Assembly (NCBI GenBank): GCA_900095875.1
Contig: LT608311.1
Location: 1,798,001-1,862,000 of the forward strand
DNA: 64,000 nucleotides
Direction: 5' to 3'
From: Caecibacter massiliensis
GTDB lineage: Bacteria > Bacillota > Negativicutes > Veillonellales > Megasphaeraceae
In this document: positions 9,240 through 17,932 of the stretch, in pieces
How positions within the stretch are numbered: position 1 is the first letter of the stretch
Layout of the letters: every line of letters begins with the position of its first letter
Made by a program: the position numbers and the translations under genes
The notes under the pieces: generated by a model
What the model saw: the letters and a program-made list of their open reading frames with translations, nothing else
Databases searched by the model: none
What the model was told of the DNA's origin: nothing

Positions 9240-10175
9240 TTAATATTCCGGTGGCAGTGTGTTTTTTGTGTGGGGAATTCCCATGGACGATTTCTGTATA
9301 TCATCATCTTTGGCAGCCGGGCGGGTAAAACCCTGTCCTACGACTTCTGATGCGTCGCTGATGATCATGAATGCCTGGGGATCCAGTTTGTTTACCAGTT
9401 CTTTTACCTTAGATACTTCCGTCAGTTTAATGATGGCATAGACAATCTGCTTATCCTGCATCGTATAAGCACCCTGACCATGGAGATACGTGGCGCCATG
9501 ACCGGTATAGCGCATCAGGACCTGGGCAATCATGCTGGCCCGGTTTGAAATGATGACGACCGATTTGCGCTGTTTGAGCCCGACGACGACTTTGTTGGTG
9601 ACAAAGGCAGAAATATAGACTCCGACGAAGGTCAGGACAGCCAGTTCCAGCGTGAATAAGTAAGCTGCAAAAATGAGGATGAAGCCGTTGAGAATCATGA
9701 CGACATTCCCCATTTCCAGGGAATAATATTTTTTCACGATGGCTCCGACGACATCCAGGCCGCCGCTGTTTCCGTTGTACTTGTAAATGATTCCCATGCC
9801 GAGACCGTTTACGGCGCCGCCGGTAATGGCGGAAATAATCGGGTCCTTGACAAGCATCAGGTCGGTCAGAAAGGCCGTGGCATCGAAGGCAATGGAAATA
9901 ACAATCGTTCCGACAATACTGAGTATCGTATACTGACGGCCCATGAACTTGTAACAGGCTGCCATGATTGGTATATTCAGGATGAACATGCCGATACCGA
10001 TGGGAAGACCTGTCAGGTAATAAATGAGAATGGAAATACCGCCAATTCCTCCGCTCAGGAGATGGTGGGGAATGAAAAATGCCGTGACCCCCGCTGCGGC
10101 GATAAAGCTTCCAATGGTGGTGGCGATGTACGGAATCAGAAACTCTTTCAAATTGAAATCTTCTTTTACTTTCAT
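9240..10175 (-). CDS. YitT-family membrane protein (DUF161 plus DUF2179)
   Basis: Protein of 311 residues with about five hydrophobic segments in the first 200 residues, including the family patterns HHLLSGGIGGIS and NGNSGGLDVVG, then a soluble DUF2179 domain (about 215-300: ISNRASMIAQVLMRYTGHGATYLHGQGAYT). The function of the family is not established; the soluble domain resembles PII-like ligand-binding folds. The ATG at 10175 has GGGAGGC upstream on the minus strand. A paralogue lies at 61873-62712. The tail after about residue 300 is polar and specific to this copy. Confidence 0.85.
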   Translation of the reverse strand: MKVKEDFNLKEFLIPYIATTIGSFIAAAGVTAFFIPHHLLSGGIGGISILIYYLTGLPIGIGMFILNIPIMAACYKFMGRQYTILSIVGTIVISIAFDATAFLTDLMLVKDPIISAITGGAVNGLGMGIIYKYNGNSGGLDVVGAIVKKYYSLEMGNVVMILNGFILIFAAYLFTLELAVLTFVGVYISAFVTNKVVVGLKQRKSVVIISNRASMIAQVLMRYTGHGATYLHGQGAYTMQDKQIVYAIIKLTEVSKVKELVNKLDPQAFMIISDASEVVGQGFTRPAAKDDDIQKSSMGIPHTKNTLPPEY

Positions 10176-10318
10176 GATGCCTCCCTGATCTGAATAGTTG
10201 AAAGTACGTTGTAAAATGCGAAAAAAAACATTATAATGAAGATTACAATACAGGCATTGTATGTATACGTATGCCCGCCGGTACACGGCCTGTCACATGG
10301 ATATCCGGCTGTCTCATC

Positions 10319-10346
10319 ATTATAGCATACGTAAGTTTTAATTCAA
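10319..10346 (-). promoter_or_regulatory. Minus-strand promoter of the yitT gene
   Basis: On the minus strand TTGAAT (10346-10341) and TATAAT (10324-10319) are 16 bp apart. This leaves a leader of about 135 bases before the ATG at 10175. Confidence 0.55.
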
Positions 10347-10412
10347 CACAAAAAAATGTAAATCCCAATAGAAAAATACGGCGTATCATGGACAGAGAAC
10401 AGGAGATATAAC

Positions 10413-11267
10413 ATGATAGAAGAAAAAGCATATGGAAAAATCAATCTGGCGCTGCAGATTACGGGCAGACGTGAAGATGGATACCATGACATTGACACGG
10501 TATTCCAGTCTATCGGCCTGTGTGACACGATTCAGCTGGAACAAGCGGATTCTTTGGAAATTTCCTGCTCTGAACCAGCTCTTCCCTGTGACCAGTCTAA
10601 CCTGGCCTATAAGGCGTATGAAGCGCTGAGGCCGTATTGCAAGGGCAGGGCAGGCGTCCGTATCCATATCATCAAGAAAATCCCTATCGCTGCCGGATTG
10701 GCCGGTGGCAGTACCGATTGTGCCGCTGTTCTGCGCGGCCTGAACCGGCTCTGGCACCTGGGTCTTTCCTACGACCGTTTGTGTCATATCGGCGCACGTC
10801 TCGGTGCAGACGTTCCCTTTTGTATCCGCGGTGGTACGGCCCGCGGTACGGGCATTGGGGAAATACTGAAAAAACTGCCTTCGCTGCCAGACTGGCCTGT
10901 ACTCATCGTCCATCCACATATTGCCGTTCATACGGGTAGAGCGTACAGCCTGTTTGATTCCCAGCCTGTACGTTCTCCGGTCGATATCAATGCCCAGGAA
11001 GAAGCCGTACGGGCCGGCCTGTTGGAACGGGTTACGTCGGCACTGGGAAATACCTTTGAAGAACTGGTCATTCCCGACGTGCCGGAAATCAGCCGGTTCA
11101 AACAGTTATTGCGCAAAGAAGGACTGAAACCGCTCATGTCAGGCAGTGGCCCGACTCTCTTTGCACTCCTTCCGCCTTCTCTGAAACATCATGAGGTTGC
11201 GGGACGGCTGCGGCAGCTGGCAGGTGATGCCGATATCTTTACCAGTACATTAGTTACGGGGGATTGA
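10413..11267 (+). CDS. ispE: 4-diphosphocytidyl-2-C-methyl-D-erythritol kinase IspE
   Basis: GHMP kinase of 284 residues in the methylerythritol-phosphate pathway to isoprenoids. It phosphorylates CDP-methylerythritol with ATP. Visible motifs are the N-terminal AYGKINLALQITGRREDGYH, the ATP-binding PIAAGLAGGSTDCAA, GADVPFCIRGGTARGTGIGE and the C-terminal MSGSGPTLFAL. ACAGGAGA precedes the ATG. The following GntR regulator begins within or just after its stop codon, so the two are probably cotranscribed. Confidence 0.95.
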   Translation: MIEEKAYGKINLALQITGRREDGYHDIDTVFQSIGLCDTIQLEQADSLEISCSEPALPCDQSNLAYKAYEALRPYCKGRAGVRIHIIKKIPIAAGLAGGSTDCAAVLRGLNRLWHLGLSYDRLCHIGARLGADVPFCIRGGTARGTGIGEILKKLPSLPDWPVLIVHPHIAVHTGRAYSLFDSQPVRSPVDINAQEEAVRAGLLERVTSALGNTFEELVIPDVPEISRFKQLLRKEGLKPLMSGSGPTLFALLPPSLKHHEVAGRLRQLAGDADIFTSTLVTGD

Positions 11268-11272
11268 ATACG

Positions 11273-12019
11273 ATGGAAACGAATACAAGACATACAAAGC
11301 TGGAACCGATTAAATTAGATGCGTATAAACCACTGCGCGAAGTCGTCAGTGAGTCATTGCGCAAAGCGATTAAAGATGGTGTTTTAAAACCGGGCGAACG
11401 GCTCATGGAAATCCAGCTGGCCGATGAACTGGGGGTCAGCCGCACGCCTATCCGGGAAGCCATCCGCAAACTGGAGCTGGAAGGATTTGTTGTCATGGTG
11501 CCGAGACGCGGTACCTATGTGGCTGATATTTCTCTCAAGGATATTGCCCAGGTCTTTGAAATCCGCAGTGCTCTCGAAGAATTGTCGGCGGGGCTGGCGG
11601 CAGAACGGATTACACCCGATGAACTGGAGGACCTGGAACGGATACTCGTAGAAATTAACGAGTATATTGCCAACGATGATTTCGATAAGATCGTCGATGC
11701 CGACATCCGATTCCACGACGTTCTGTACCATGCCAGCCGCAATAACCGGCTCGTCGATATACTGAATAACCTCAGGGAACAGATGCTGCGTTTCCGTTCT
11801 ATTTCCATGCACTATCCGGGCCGCCTGGCAGCAACCTGGGAAGAACACCGGCAGCTCGTGGAAAATATAGCCAACCACAATAGTGCACAGGCGCGTAAAA
11901 TTGCGAAAAAACATATGGAAAATTCTGAAAAAACACTGCTCAAAGGCATCAGCAAGGATGAGGAATCGGCCCGCTGGGTACACGAACTGTTTCCTCATTC
12001 TACTGAAGAGCATTCGTAA
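11273..12019 (+). CDS. GntR-family transcriptional regulator (FCD/FadR subfamily)
   Basis: Regulator of 248 residues. The N-terminal winged helix (about 20-90) contains the GntR pattern LKPGERLMEIQLADELGVSR and TPIREAIRKLELEGFV. The C-terminal helical FCD domain (about 100-235) carries metal-binding His residues in the family positions (DADIRFHDVLYHAS and the later WEEHRQLVENIANHN). FCD regulators commonly sense lactate, pyruvate or other carboxylates, and this one precedes a LarA homologue and an FAD-dependent 2-hydroxyacid dehydrogenase. An LldR-like role is therefore likely but inferred. An in-frame TTG at 11264 is an alternative start. Confidence 0.85.
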   Translation: METNTRHTKLEPIKLDAYKPLREVVSESLRKAIKDGVLKPGERLMEIQLADELGVSRTPIREAIRKLELEGFVVMVPRRGTYVADISLKDIAQVFEIRSALEELSAGLAAERITPDELEDLERILVEINEYIANDDFDKIVDADIRFHDVLYHASRNNRLVDILNNLREQMLRFRSISMHYPGRLAATWEEHRQLVENIANHNSAQARKIAKKHMENSEKTLLKGISKDEESARWVHELFPHSTEEHS

Positions 12020-12037
12020 CAGGCAGGTGTGACGCTC

Positions 12038-12199
12038 ATGCATCAGTTGACTCATTGTTTGAAAACATTCCGGCATAAGTTTGACCGCGATGACGATTTT
12101 GAAGAATTTCTCTTTATTCTGGCATTTATGCTGTTTGTATTGTTATTTGTCCGGGTTCTGGTGGCCATATATATGGGACATTGGGGGTTATTTGAATGA
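12038..12199 (+). CDS. Small single-span membrane protein upstream of the second larA homologue
   Basis: An open frame of 53 codons (ATG 12038, TGA 12197-12199), with AGGCAGG (12021-12027) as ribosome-binding site. The first half is charged (FRHKFDRDDDFEEF). The second half is one strong hydrophobic helix (LFILAFMLFVLLFV, then VLVAIY), ending in HWGLFE. Its stop overlaps the ATG of the next gene by four bases (ATGA), the arrangement of translationally coupled genes, which is the main reason to believe it is real. I do not recognise a family. It could be a small partner of a transporter or of the adjacent lactate enzymes. Confidence 0.6.
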   Translation: MHQLTHCLKTFRHKFDRDDDFEEFLFILAFMLFVLLFVRVLVAIYMGHWGLFE

Positions 12200-13506
12200 A
12201 GACATATGTATTGCCCTATGGAAAAGGAAATCAAAAGGCAGATATACCGGAAGACCATGTATTATATGATTTGCATGGCCCTCATGCGGAAGCCGTTGAG
12301 GACGAAGAACAGGCTGTACGGGAGGCCCTGCGTCATCCCATTGACTGCCAGCCTCTGGATGATATCATACAGCCGTCCGATATGGTCTGCATCGTCGTCA
12401 GTGATATAACCCGGCTGGTTCATACGGACCGCATGCTGCCCGTACTGGTGCAGGAATTGAACCGTATTGGCGTACAGGACCATCAGATCACGGTCCTCGT
12501 TTCCCAGGGAACCCACCGGGCTCACACGGAACAAGAAAATGAAATAGTCTGCGGCAGCGATATGGTGCGCCGCCTGCACATCGTCCAGCATGACTGCCAT
12601 GATGCCAGTGCCCTGACCTGCGTGGGCCGTACGAGCTTTGGTAATGATGTCTATATCAATTCCCTGGCGGCAAAGGCCGATAAACTGATCCTGACGGGAG
12701 CCGTTTCCTTCCATCCCATGGCCGGATTTGGCGGCGGGAGGAAAGCCGTATTGCCAGGGATTGCCGGCTTTGATACGATTATGCGCAATCACTCCCTGGC
12801 TCTTTCAGAGGTTCCGGGCGGTGGCTGTCATCCCGGTTGTCATGCCGGAGCTCTAGAGGGAAATCCCTTCCATGAAGATATGAAGGAAGCCTGTGCCATG
12901 GTCCGGCCCGACTTTCTCATCAATACCGTATTTACACCTGACGGGGATTTATATGAAGTCGTAGCCGGTCACTGGAATACAGCATGGGAAAAAGGATGCC
13001 GTGATTTGCTTCGTATAGGGAGTGTACCGATACAGAAACTGGCTGATGTGACTATAGCGTCTGCCGGCGGATATCCCAAGGACCTGAATTTGTATCAGTC
13101 TGTGAAGGCGCACATGAATGCCGTCCTGGCGACCAGACCGGGAGGAATACTCATCTTTACACTGGAATGTCCTGACATTCAGGAACCGGCTATTTTTACG
13201 GACTGGTTTTTCCGCAATGACCTGGATGCGTGTGAACGCGAACTGCGCAATCAGTTCCTCATGCCCGGATTCGTTGCCTTTAAGGCACGCTGCATCATTC
13301 AGTCGATGAAGGCCGTATACGTCGTGACACGGAAAGAAAATTTTGATGTCATCCGGCGAAGCGGCCAGATTCCGGCGGCTACGCTGGAAGAGGCCTGGCA
13401 GATGGCCCGGACCGTCTTGGAAGAGGAGGGATGCCGTAATTATGGCGTTACCATCATGAGTCATGCGGCGGCTACACTTCCTGTGCTATGTAATATTGAT
13501 ACGTAA
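12196..13506 (+). CDS. LarA-family (nickel-pincer) 2-hydroxyacid racemase homologue
   Basis: Protein of 436 residues, clearly paralogous to the one at 3271-4584. Cofactor and catalytic residues are kept at the same numbers (His173, Lys183 in GGGRKAVLPG, His199; the Arg of SDITRLVH; the His of GTHRAHT; Gln and Lys of NLYQSVK). The Trp of classical lactate racemase is again missing (MPGFVAF). The context is more telling here: a GntR/FCD regulator and a small membrane protein upstream and an FAD-dependent D-lactate/glycolate-type dehydrogenase 18 bases downstream. This suggests interconversion of L- and D-2-hydroxyacids so that a D-specific dehydrogenase can oxidise them. Lactate is the leading candidate, given that relatives ferment lactate. 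Confidence 0.8.
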   Translation: MKTYVLPYGKGNQKADIPEDHVLYDLHGPHAEAVEDEEQAVREALRHPIDCQPLDDIIQPSDMVCIVVSDITRLVHTDRMLPVLVQELNRIGVQDHQITVLVSQGTHRAHTEQENEIVCGSDMVRRLHIVQHDCHDASALTCVGRTSFGNDVYINSLAAKADKLILTGAVSFHPMAGFGGGRKAVLPGIAGFDTIMRNHSLALSEVPGGGCHPGCHAGALEGNPFHEDMKEACAMVRPDFLINTVFTPDGDLYEVVAGHWNTAWEKGCRDLLRIGSVPIQKLADVTIASAGGYPKDLNLYQSVKAHMNAVLATRPGGILIFTLECPDIQEPAIFTDWFFRNDLDACERELRNQFLMPGFVAFKARCIIQSMKAVYVVTRKENFDVIRRSGQIPAATLEEAWQMARTVLEEEGCRNYGVTIMSHAAATLPVLCNIDT

Positions 13507-13524
13507 TAGAAAGGATATACACTT

Positions 13525-14925
13525 ATGAAATATAATCCCGTAACCGGCGATGTGATACAGGCACTGCAGCAGATCACCGGAGAAAAATATGTCAAGACCA
13601 ATCCGGATGTACTGGCGGCCTATCAGTCTGATGAAAGCCTGGCTCCCGATATGTGGCATCTGCCGGAAGTCGTCGTAGCGCCGGGAAGTACGGAAGAAGT
13701 CGCGCGTATCATGGAGGTGGCGAACCAATACAAGATACCCGTCACTCCGCGCAGTGCCGGGACCAGTGTCAGCTGCGGGGCCGTTCCCGTCTGTGGAGGC
13801 ATCGTTCTTCTGATGGAACGGATGAACCGCATCCTGGAAATTAACGAAGACGGCATGTATCTCGTCGCCCAGGCCGGGGCCCGCACGTCAGACATACAAA
13901 ATGCAGCCAAGGCCAGAGGACTGATGTATGCCGGGGACCCGTGCAGTGCAGACAGCTGTCTCATCGGAGGCAATCTGGCTACCAATGCCGGCGGGAATAA
14001 GGCCGTCCGCTATGGAACGACACGCCATCAGGTCTATGCCATTGAAGTCGTCCTGCCCAGTGGTAAGATAACGAATTTGGGAGCTCCCTTAAAAAAATGC
14101 TCAACCGGGTATTGCCTGGATCAGCTGATTATCGGGTCGGAAGGTACGCTGGGCATCATTACCCAGGTCACGCTTAAACTGGTGCCGCTTTGCCCGTATA
14201 AACTGGACGTGCTGGCTGTCTTTACGGATCTTGCCCGGGCGACGGCCCTGGTGCCGAAACTGGTAAAGGCCGGACTCAATCCGACGTCTGTAGAATTTAT
14301 GGATAACAACTTCGTCCGCCGGGCCAGTGATTATAGTGAATTGCGCCTGCCCCATTATGAAGACGGGTTCTATGATATTATTTCTATCGAAACGTTCAGT
14401 GAAGCGGAACTCGATGCCAAGATGGATATATTGGCATCTATCTGTGAAAAAGCAGGTGCTACGGACGTGGTGGAAGCCGATGACCGTGTCTGGAAAGTAC
14501 GCCGCAATTGCCTGGAAAGTACGCGGGCGTTGTCGAAAGTGGCTACGTCCGAAGATCTGGTCGTGCCGGTGCCTAAAATTGCAGAGTGCATCCAGACCTT
14601 AGTGGCAGAAAGTAAAAAATACGATTTCCTTCTGTTCTGTCTGGCTCATGCCGGTGATGGAAACCTTCACTTCCAGATTATGAAGCGTGATATGAGTGAT
14701 GAGGAATGGAAAAAACAAGTAGCCGCTTTCCGTGACTTTGCCTATCCCTATGTCTATAAACTGGGGGGACGCCTTTCCGGTGAACATGGCATCGGATACA
14801 AGCGGATGCCCTATCTGGAACGATGTGCCGATCCGGTTGAACTGGAACTGATGAAAACCATTAAACGGGCACTCGACCCCAACGATATCTTAAACCCCGA
14901 TAAAGTCATCCATATAGAAGAATAA
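13525..14925 (+). CDS. FAD-dependent D-lactate/glycolate dehydrogenase (GlcD/LctD type)
   Basis: Flavoprotein of 466 residues. The N-terminal PCMH-type FAD domain has VVAPGSTEEVARIM, TPRSAGTSVSCG and GGNLATNAGGNKAVRYG. The C-terminal FAD-linked oxidase domain has CLAHAGDGNLHFQI, SGEHGIGYKR and the tail LDPNDILNPDKV. This family includes glycolate oxidase subunit GlcD and the D-lactate dehydrogenase that works with electron-transfer flavoprotein in anaerobic lactate users. No EtfA/EtfB genes are adjacent, so the electron acceptor cannot be read from this window. The preceding racemase homologue supports D-lactate or a related 2-hydroxyacid as substrate. Confidence 0.88.
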   Translation: MKYNPVTGDVIQALQQITGEKYVKTNPDVLAAYQSDESLAPDMWHLPEVVVAPGSTEEVARIMEVANQYKIPVTPRSAGTSVSCGAVPVCGGIVLLMERMNRILEINEDGMYLVAQAGARTSDIQNAAKARGLMYAGDPCSADSCLIGGNLATNAGGNKAVRYGTTRHQVYAIEVVLPSGKITNLGAPLKKCSTGYCLDQLIIGSEGTLGIITQVTLKLVPLCPYKLDVLAVFTDLARATALVPKLVKAGLNPTSVEFMDNNFVRRASDYSELRLPHYEDGFYDIISIETFSEAELDAKMDILASICEKAGATDVVEADDRVWKVRRNCLESTRALSKVATSEDLVVPVPKIAECIQTLVAESKKYDFLLFCLAHAGDGNLHFQIMKRDMSDEEWKKQVAAFRDFAYPYVYKLGGRLSGEHGIGYKRMPYLERCADPVELELMKTIKRALDPNDILNPDKVIHIEE

Positions 14926-14940
14926 ACATAGCAAGATAAA

Positions 14941-14983
14941 GAGGCATCTCATTACGTCTTGAACGCGAGGAGATGCCTCTTTT
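14941..14983. terminator. Bidirectional terminator
   Basis: A 10-bp stem GAGGCATCTC (14941-14950) with GAGATGCCTC (14970-14979) has T-rich sequence on both strands. It separates the dehydrogenase gene from the convergent choline-kinase-like gene. Confidence 0.88.
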
Positions 14984-14984
14984 G

Positions 14985-15899
14985 TCATAGGACAAGATTT
15001 TTTAAATCAGCATGCAGGTCTTCTTTGAGCAGGTCCATATTCTTTCGCAGCCGTTCATACCGGAACGCACAGTAATCGAGAAAATCATCGCCATTATAGT
15101 GGCGTATGAGGGCCCAGTTTGTCCATAGGAAATCCTGTTCCAGCATGGAAATCTTAATTTTCATCAGTTCGTCATCGGAGACAGGACGCTGGAAATAGTG
15201 CTGCAGCAGATAGTCTATAGCGAAAGCAGGGAGTCGGGACTCCAGTATATAACCGGCGATATCCCAGTACAGACTGTTCATGCCGGCATATTCCCAGTCG
15301 ATGAGATAGGCATCTCCCGTCGTCATGCTGACGAGAAAATTTTCCGGGACCGTATCATTATGACAGGGGACGAGGACAGGAGAGGCGTCGTACGTATCCT
15401 GCCAGGTGCATAACTGTTCTTTAATGACATTGTGATCGGTAAATAATTCACCGTGCTGTTCCTTTATGATTTCTTCGTATTTCGATAGTTCTGACAGCCA
15501 GTCAAAACGGTTGGGAAAGGGATTTGTCAATTGATGGACTTGTTTCATGAGTGAGACGACAATTTGTATATTTTCTTTCAGCTGCGGTCCCGTCTGGGAG
15601 AGGTTACGGCTGCCCGGCACGTAGGTCGTGATTTTGATACCGCTTTTGGCATCAAAATACAGGCACGGGCAGTTGATACCGGCCTGGGAAGCCTGGATAT
15701 TGTTTTCCAGTTCCGTCTGGCGGTCGATTATCCGTTCTGTCATGCCGCCGGGCTGGCGTATGACATAGTCCTTGCCGTGGATATTCATGATGTAATTGTA
15801 ATTTGTCAGGCCGCCGGCGAACCGTGATTTGTCAAAGCGCAGCGTTTCGTCATGAAAGAAGCGCCGCAGCGTGAGCTGTATGAGTTCTTCTATTTGCAT
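14985..15899 (-). CDS. Choline/ethanolamine kinase-like protein (LicA type)
   Basis: Protein of 304 residues of the aminoglycoside-phosphotransferase/choline-kinase fold. The glycine-rich start is GGLTNYNY, the catalytic loop is CHNDTVPENFL (Asp base and metal-binding Asn), and the metal-binding YLIDWEYAGMN is followed by WDIAGYI, as in LicA and choline kinases. The predicted reaction is choline plus ATP to phosphocholine. It lies 45 bases downstream of, and in line with, the PocR kinase and AraC-type regulator, all divergent from the choline microcompartment operon. The gene therefore probably belongs to the same choline-responsive circuit, either diverting choline to phosphocholine or recycling it. 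Thiamine or ethanolamine as substrate cannot be excluded. Confidence 0.8.
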   Translation of the reverse strand: MQIEELIQLTLRRFFHDETLRFDKSRFAGGLTNYNYIMNIHGKDYVIRQPGGMTERIIDRQTELENNIQASQAGINCPCLYFDAKSGIKITTYVPGSRNLSQTGPQLKENIQIVVSLMKQVHQLTNPFPNRFDWLSELSKYEEIIKEQHGELFTDHNVIKEQLCTWQDTYDASPVLVPCHNDTVPENFLVSMTTGDAYLIDWEYAGMNSLYWDIAGYILESRLPAFAIDYLLQHYFQRPVSDDELMKIKISMLEQDFLWTNWALIRHYNGDDFLDYCAFRYERLRKNMDLLKEDLHADLKNLVL

Positions 15900-15944
15900 G
15901 GTATACTCCTCGGATGCTGTAATGGGAATAAACGGTATGAGGGA

Positions 15945-16712
15945 CTACTTGTCCTTATTCTTCTGACGAAACGTTTTTGGCGTAATTTTCATCTGATTAA
16001 TAAACACGCGGTTAAAATACGATTGATCGGAATATCCGCACAGTGATGAGATGTGGCAGATCGATTCATCGGTGGTCGTCAGCAGTTTACAGGCATACTC
16101 GATTTTCAGGCGGTTGATATAATCGATGCAGCTGATGCCTACTTCTTTTTTAAAAATGCGGCTCAGGTACTGGGGATTCATGTAGACGTGTTCTGATACA
16201 TCTTTTAACGATAATTTTCTCTTAAAATTGTCCTGGATATAATGGATGGATTTATCAATGACTTCCATGTGAGCCGAATCCTTCGGCAGGGGGATGACCG
16301 GCGTCGTCAGTTCCACCGGATTGCTGCCGGCGGGCATGACTGTGCTGGCAGCCAGAATCGTCTGGATGGACTGCCGTATTTCTGAAGGCCGGATGGGCTT
16401 GAGCAGATATTCCCGTACCTGGAGGCGGATTGCCTGCTGGGCATAGGAAAAATCTGAACAGGCGGATAGTATGATGACCGCTGCCTGGGGACAAAACTGG
16501 CGTATAACCGTCAGGGCTTTCATGCCATCTAATTCAGGCAGCCACACGTCCATCAGGATGATATCGGGCTTTGTTTCCCTGGCGGCTTCGATAGCCTGCG
16601 TCCCAGTAGTACACGTTATGATATGGCACTGTCCCCGCATCTCTTCTTCAACGATTTCTTTCAGGAACTGTTGTTCCAGTATTTCATCTTCTACGATTAA
16701 AATAGTATGCAT
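15945..16712 (-). CDS. AraC-type response regulator for the choline microcompartment
   Basis: YesN-like regulator of 255 residues. The receiver domain (1-120) has the acidic VEDE, phosphorylation site Asp55 in LMDVWLPELDG, and Lys in LLKPIRPSE. A short linker is followed by a C-terminal AraC/XylS domain with two helix-turn-helix motifs (about 152-252: LSLKDVSEHVYMNPQYLSRI and ICHISSLCGYSDQSYFNRVF). It lies 11 bases downstream of its kinase. It should bind the divergent region 17933-18292 and switch on the BMC operon; that target is inferred from position. Codon 1 is the ATG at 16712. Confidence 0.88.
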   Translation of the reverse strand: MHTILIVEDEILEQQFLKEIVEEEMRGQCHIITCTTGTQAIEAARETKPDIILMDVWLPELDGMKALTVIRQFCPQAAVIILSACSDFSYAQQAIRLQVREYLLKPIRPSEIRQSIQTILAASTVMPAGSNPVELTTPVIPLPKDSAHMEVIDKSIHYIQDNFKRKLSLKDVSEHVYMNPQYLSRIFKKEVGISCIDYINRLKIEYACKLLTTTDESICHISSLCGYSDQSYFNRVFINQMKITPKTFRQKNKDK

Positions 16713-16723
16713 AGGCTCACCCC

Positions 16724-17932
16724 TTATTGCCTGATGGGGAGATAAATGGCAATGGTCGTTCCACTGAAATCGGATTGTCTGACCGTAAGGCCGTAAGGCG
16801 TGCCGAAATAATGACGGATGCGGTTGTGCGTACTGAGCAGGCCGATTCCTGATTTAGCATGAGTCTTGATGCGGGAATAATCGCCATCGGCTATGAGGCT
16901 TAATATTTCCGGAGGAAAGCCGTATCCGTTGTCGTTGACGAATAAGGTGAAATCCTCTCCCTGTTTACGGGCCGTGATGCGTATGTTCCCGCCATTGCAT
17001 TTGGGCGTGACACCATGAAGCAGGGCATTTTCCACGAGGGGCTGGAGAATCATGTTGGGAATCTGGTACTGCTGCATCTCATCGGGAATGTTGATTTCAT
17101 ATTCGAGGCGGTCTTTAAATCGTATTTTCTGGATGTAAAGGTATTTCTTGATGTTTTCCAGCTCTTCTGAAAGAGGATGGAGTTCGTTGTCCTGCTTTAA
17201 ATTATAGCGCAGCAGGTCCGAAAGGCAGTATATCAGTTCTTCCGTTTTCCGCGACTTTTCGTAATAAGCTACGCGGGCAATGGTATTCAGGGTGTTAAAT
17301 AAAAAGTGAGGATTGACGACGAGAAAACTATTTTTTGTTTCCAAATCGATGATTTTCCTCTCTAACAGTTCTTTTTCCAGAGAAAGCCGTCCGGCCTGGG
17401 TATCCGACGTTTTCAGGTCTTCGGCCAGGTTGTGGGCAATGTACTGGGCCATGCGTTCGTAAGTCGTAATCTGCGCTTGGGCCATACTTTGGATGCGGCC
17501 GATGGCTTTAGCTACTTCCTGGGGTTCTATTTTCTTTGACTTCGCCAACTGACCGGCGTTCAGCATATACTTGTGATACACAAATTGTTCTTCATATATC
17601 TGGCCCCCAAGGAGGAATAACTGGAGGCCGGCAGAACCGGTGTGAATAGGAATGACAAAATTATACAATCCACAGTGGCAGGTAAACCGGGTAATCGTGT
17701 TATCTGGTGCGACACAATGGTTGTGATAATCTTCACATATATAATCCCGCCGACGCTGGCAGATTTTTTTGCAGAAGTCTGGTGACGGGTTTAATTCAAC
17801 AATTGTATTGCCATCTGCTGTCACCAGCTGCAGGGGAATTTTCGAAAGCGATAATAAATTGTTTAATTTACGTAAGCTGCATCTAATGCGCTCCAGTAAC
17901 AAATTTTTTTCATCTAACGGTATATTCATCAC
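16724..17932 (-). CDS. PocR-domain sensor histidine kinase (LytS/YesM type)
   Basis: Cytoplasmic sensor of 402 residues with no membrane spans. Residues about 20-165 form a PocR domain, the ligand-sensing module found with propanediol and ethanolamine regulators, with Cys-rich stretches (FCKKICQRRRDYICEDYH and FTCHCGLY, then the GGQIYEEQ loop). A coiled linker leads to the His-kinase domain with phospho-acceptor His209 in VVNPHFLFNTLNTI and an ATPase domain (PLVENALLHG, NDNGYGF, SGIGLLSTHNRI). The likely ligand is choline or a catabolic intermediate, inferred from the divergent cut operon. The start may be either of two adjacent ATG codons (17932 or 17929). Confidence 0.88.
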   Translation of the reverse strand: MMNIPLDEKNLLLERIRCSLRKLNNLLSLSKIPLQLVTADGNTIVELNPSPDFCKKICQRRRDYICEDYHNHCVAPDNTITRFTCHCGLYNFVIPIHTGSAGLQLFLLGGQIYEEQFVYHKYMLNAGQLAKSKKIEPQEVAKAIGRIQSMAQAQITTYERMAQYIAHNLAEDLKTSDTQAGRLSLEKELLERKIIDLETKNSFLVVNPHFLFNTLNTIARVAYYEKSRKTEELIYCLSDLLRYNLKQDNELHPLSEELENIKKYLYIQKIRFKDRLEYEINIPDEMQQYQIPNMILQPLVENALLHGVTPKCNGGNIRITARKQGEDFTLFVNDNGYGFPPEILSLIADGDYSRIKTHAKSGIGLLSTHNRIRHYFGTPYGLTVRQSDFSGTTIAIYLPIRQ

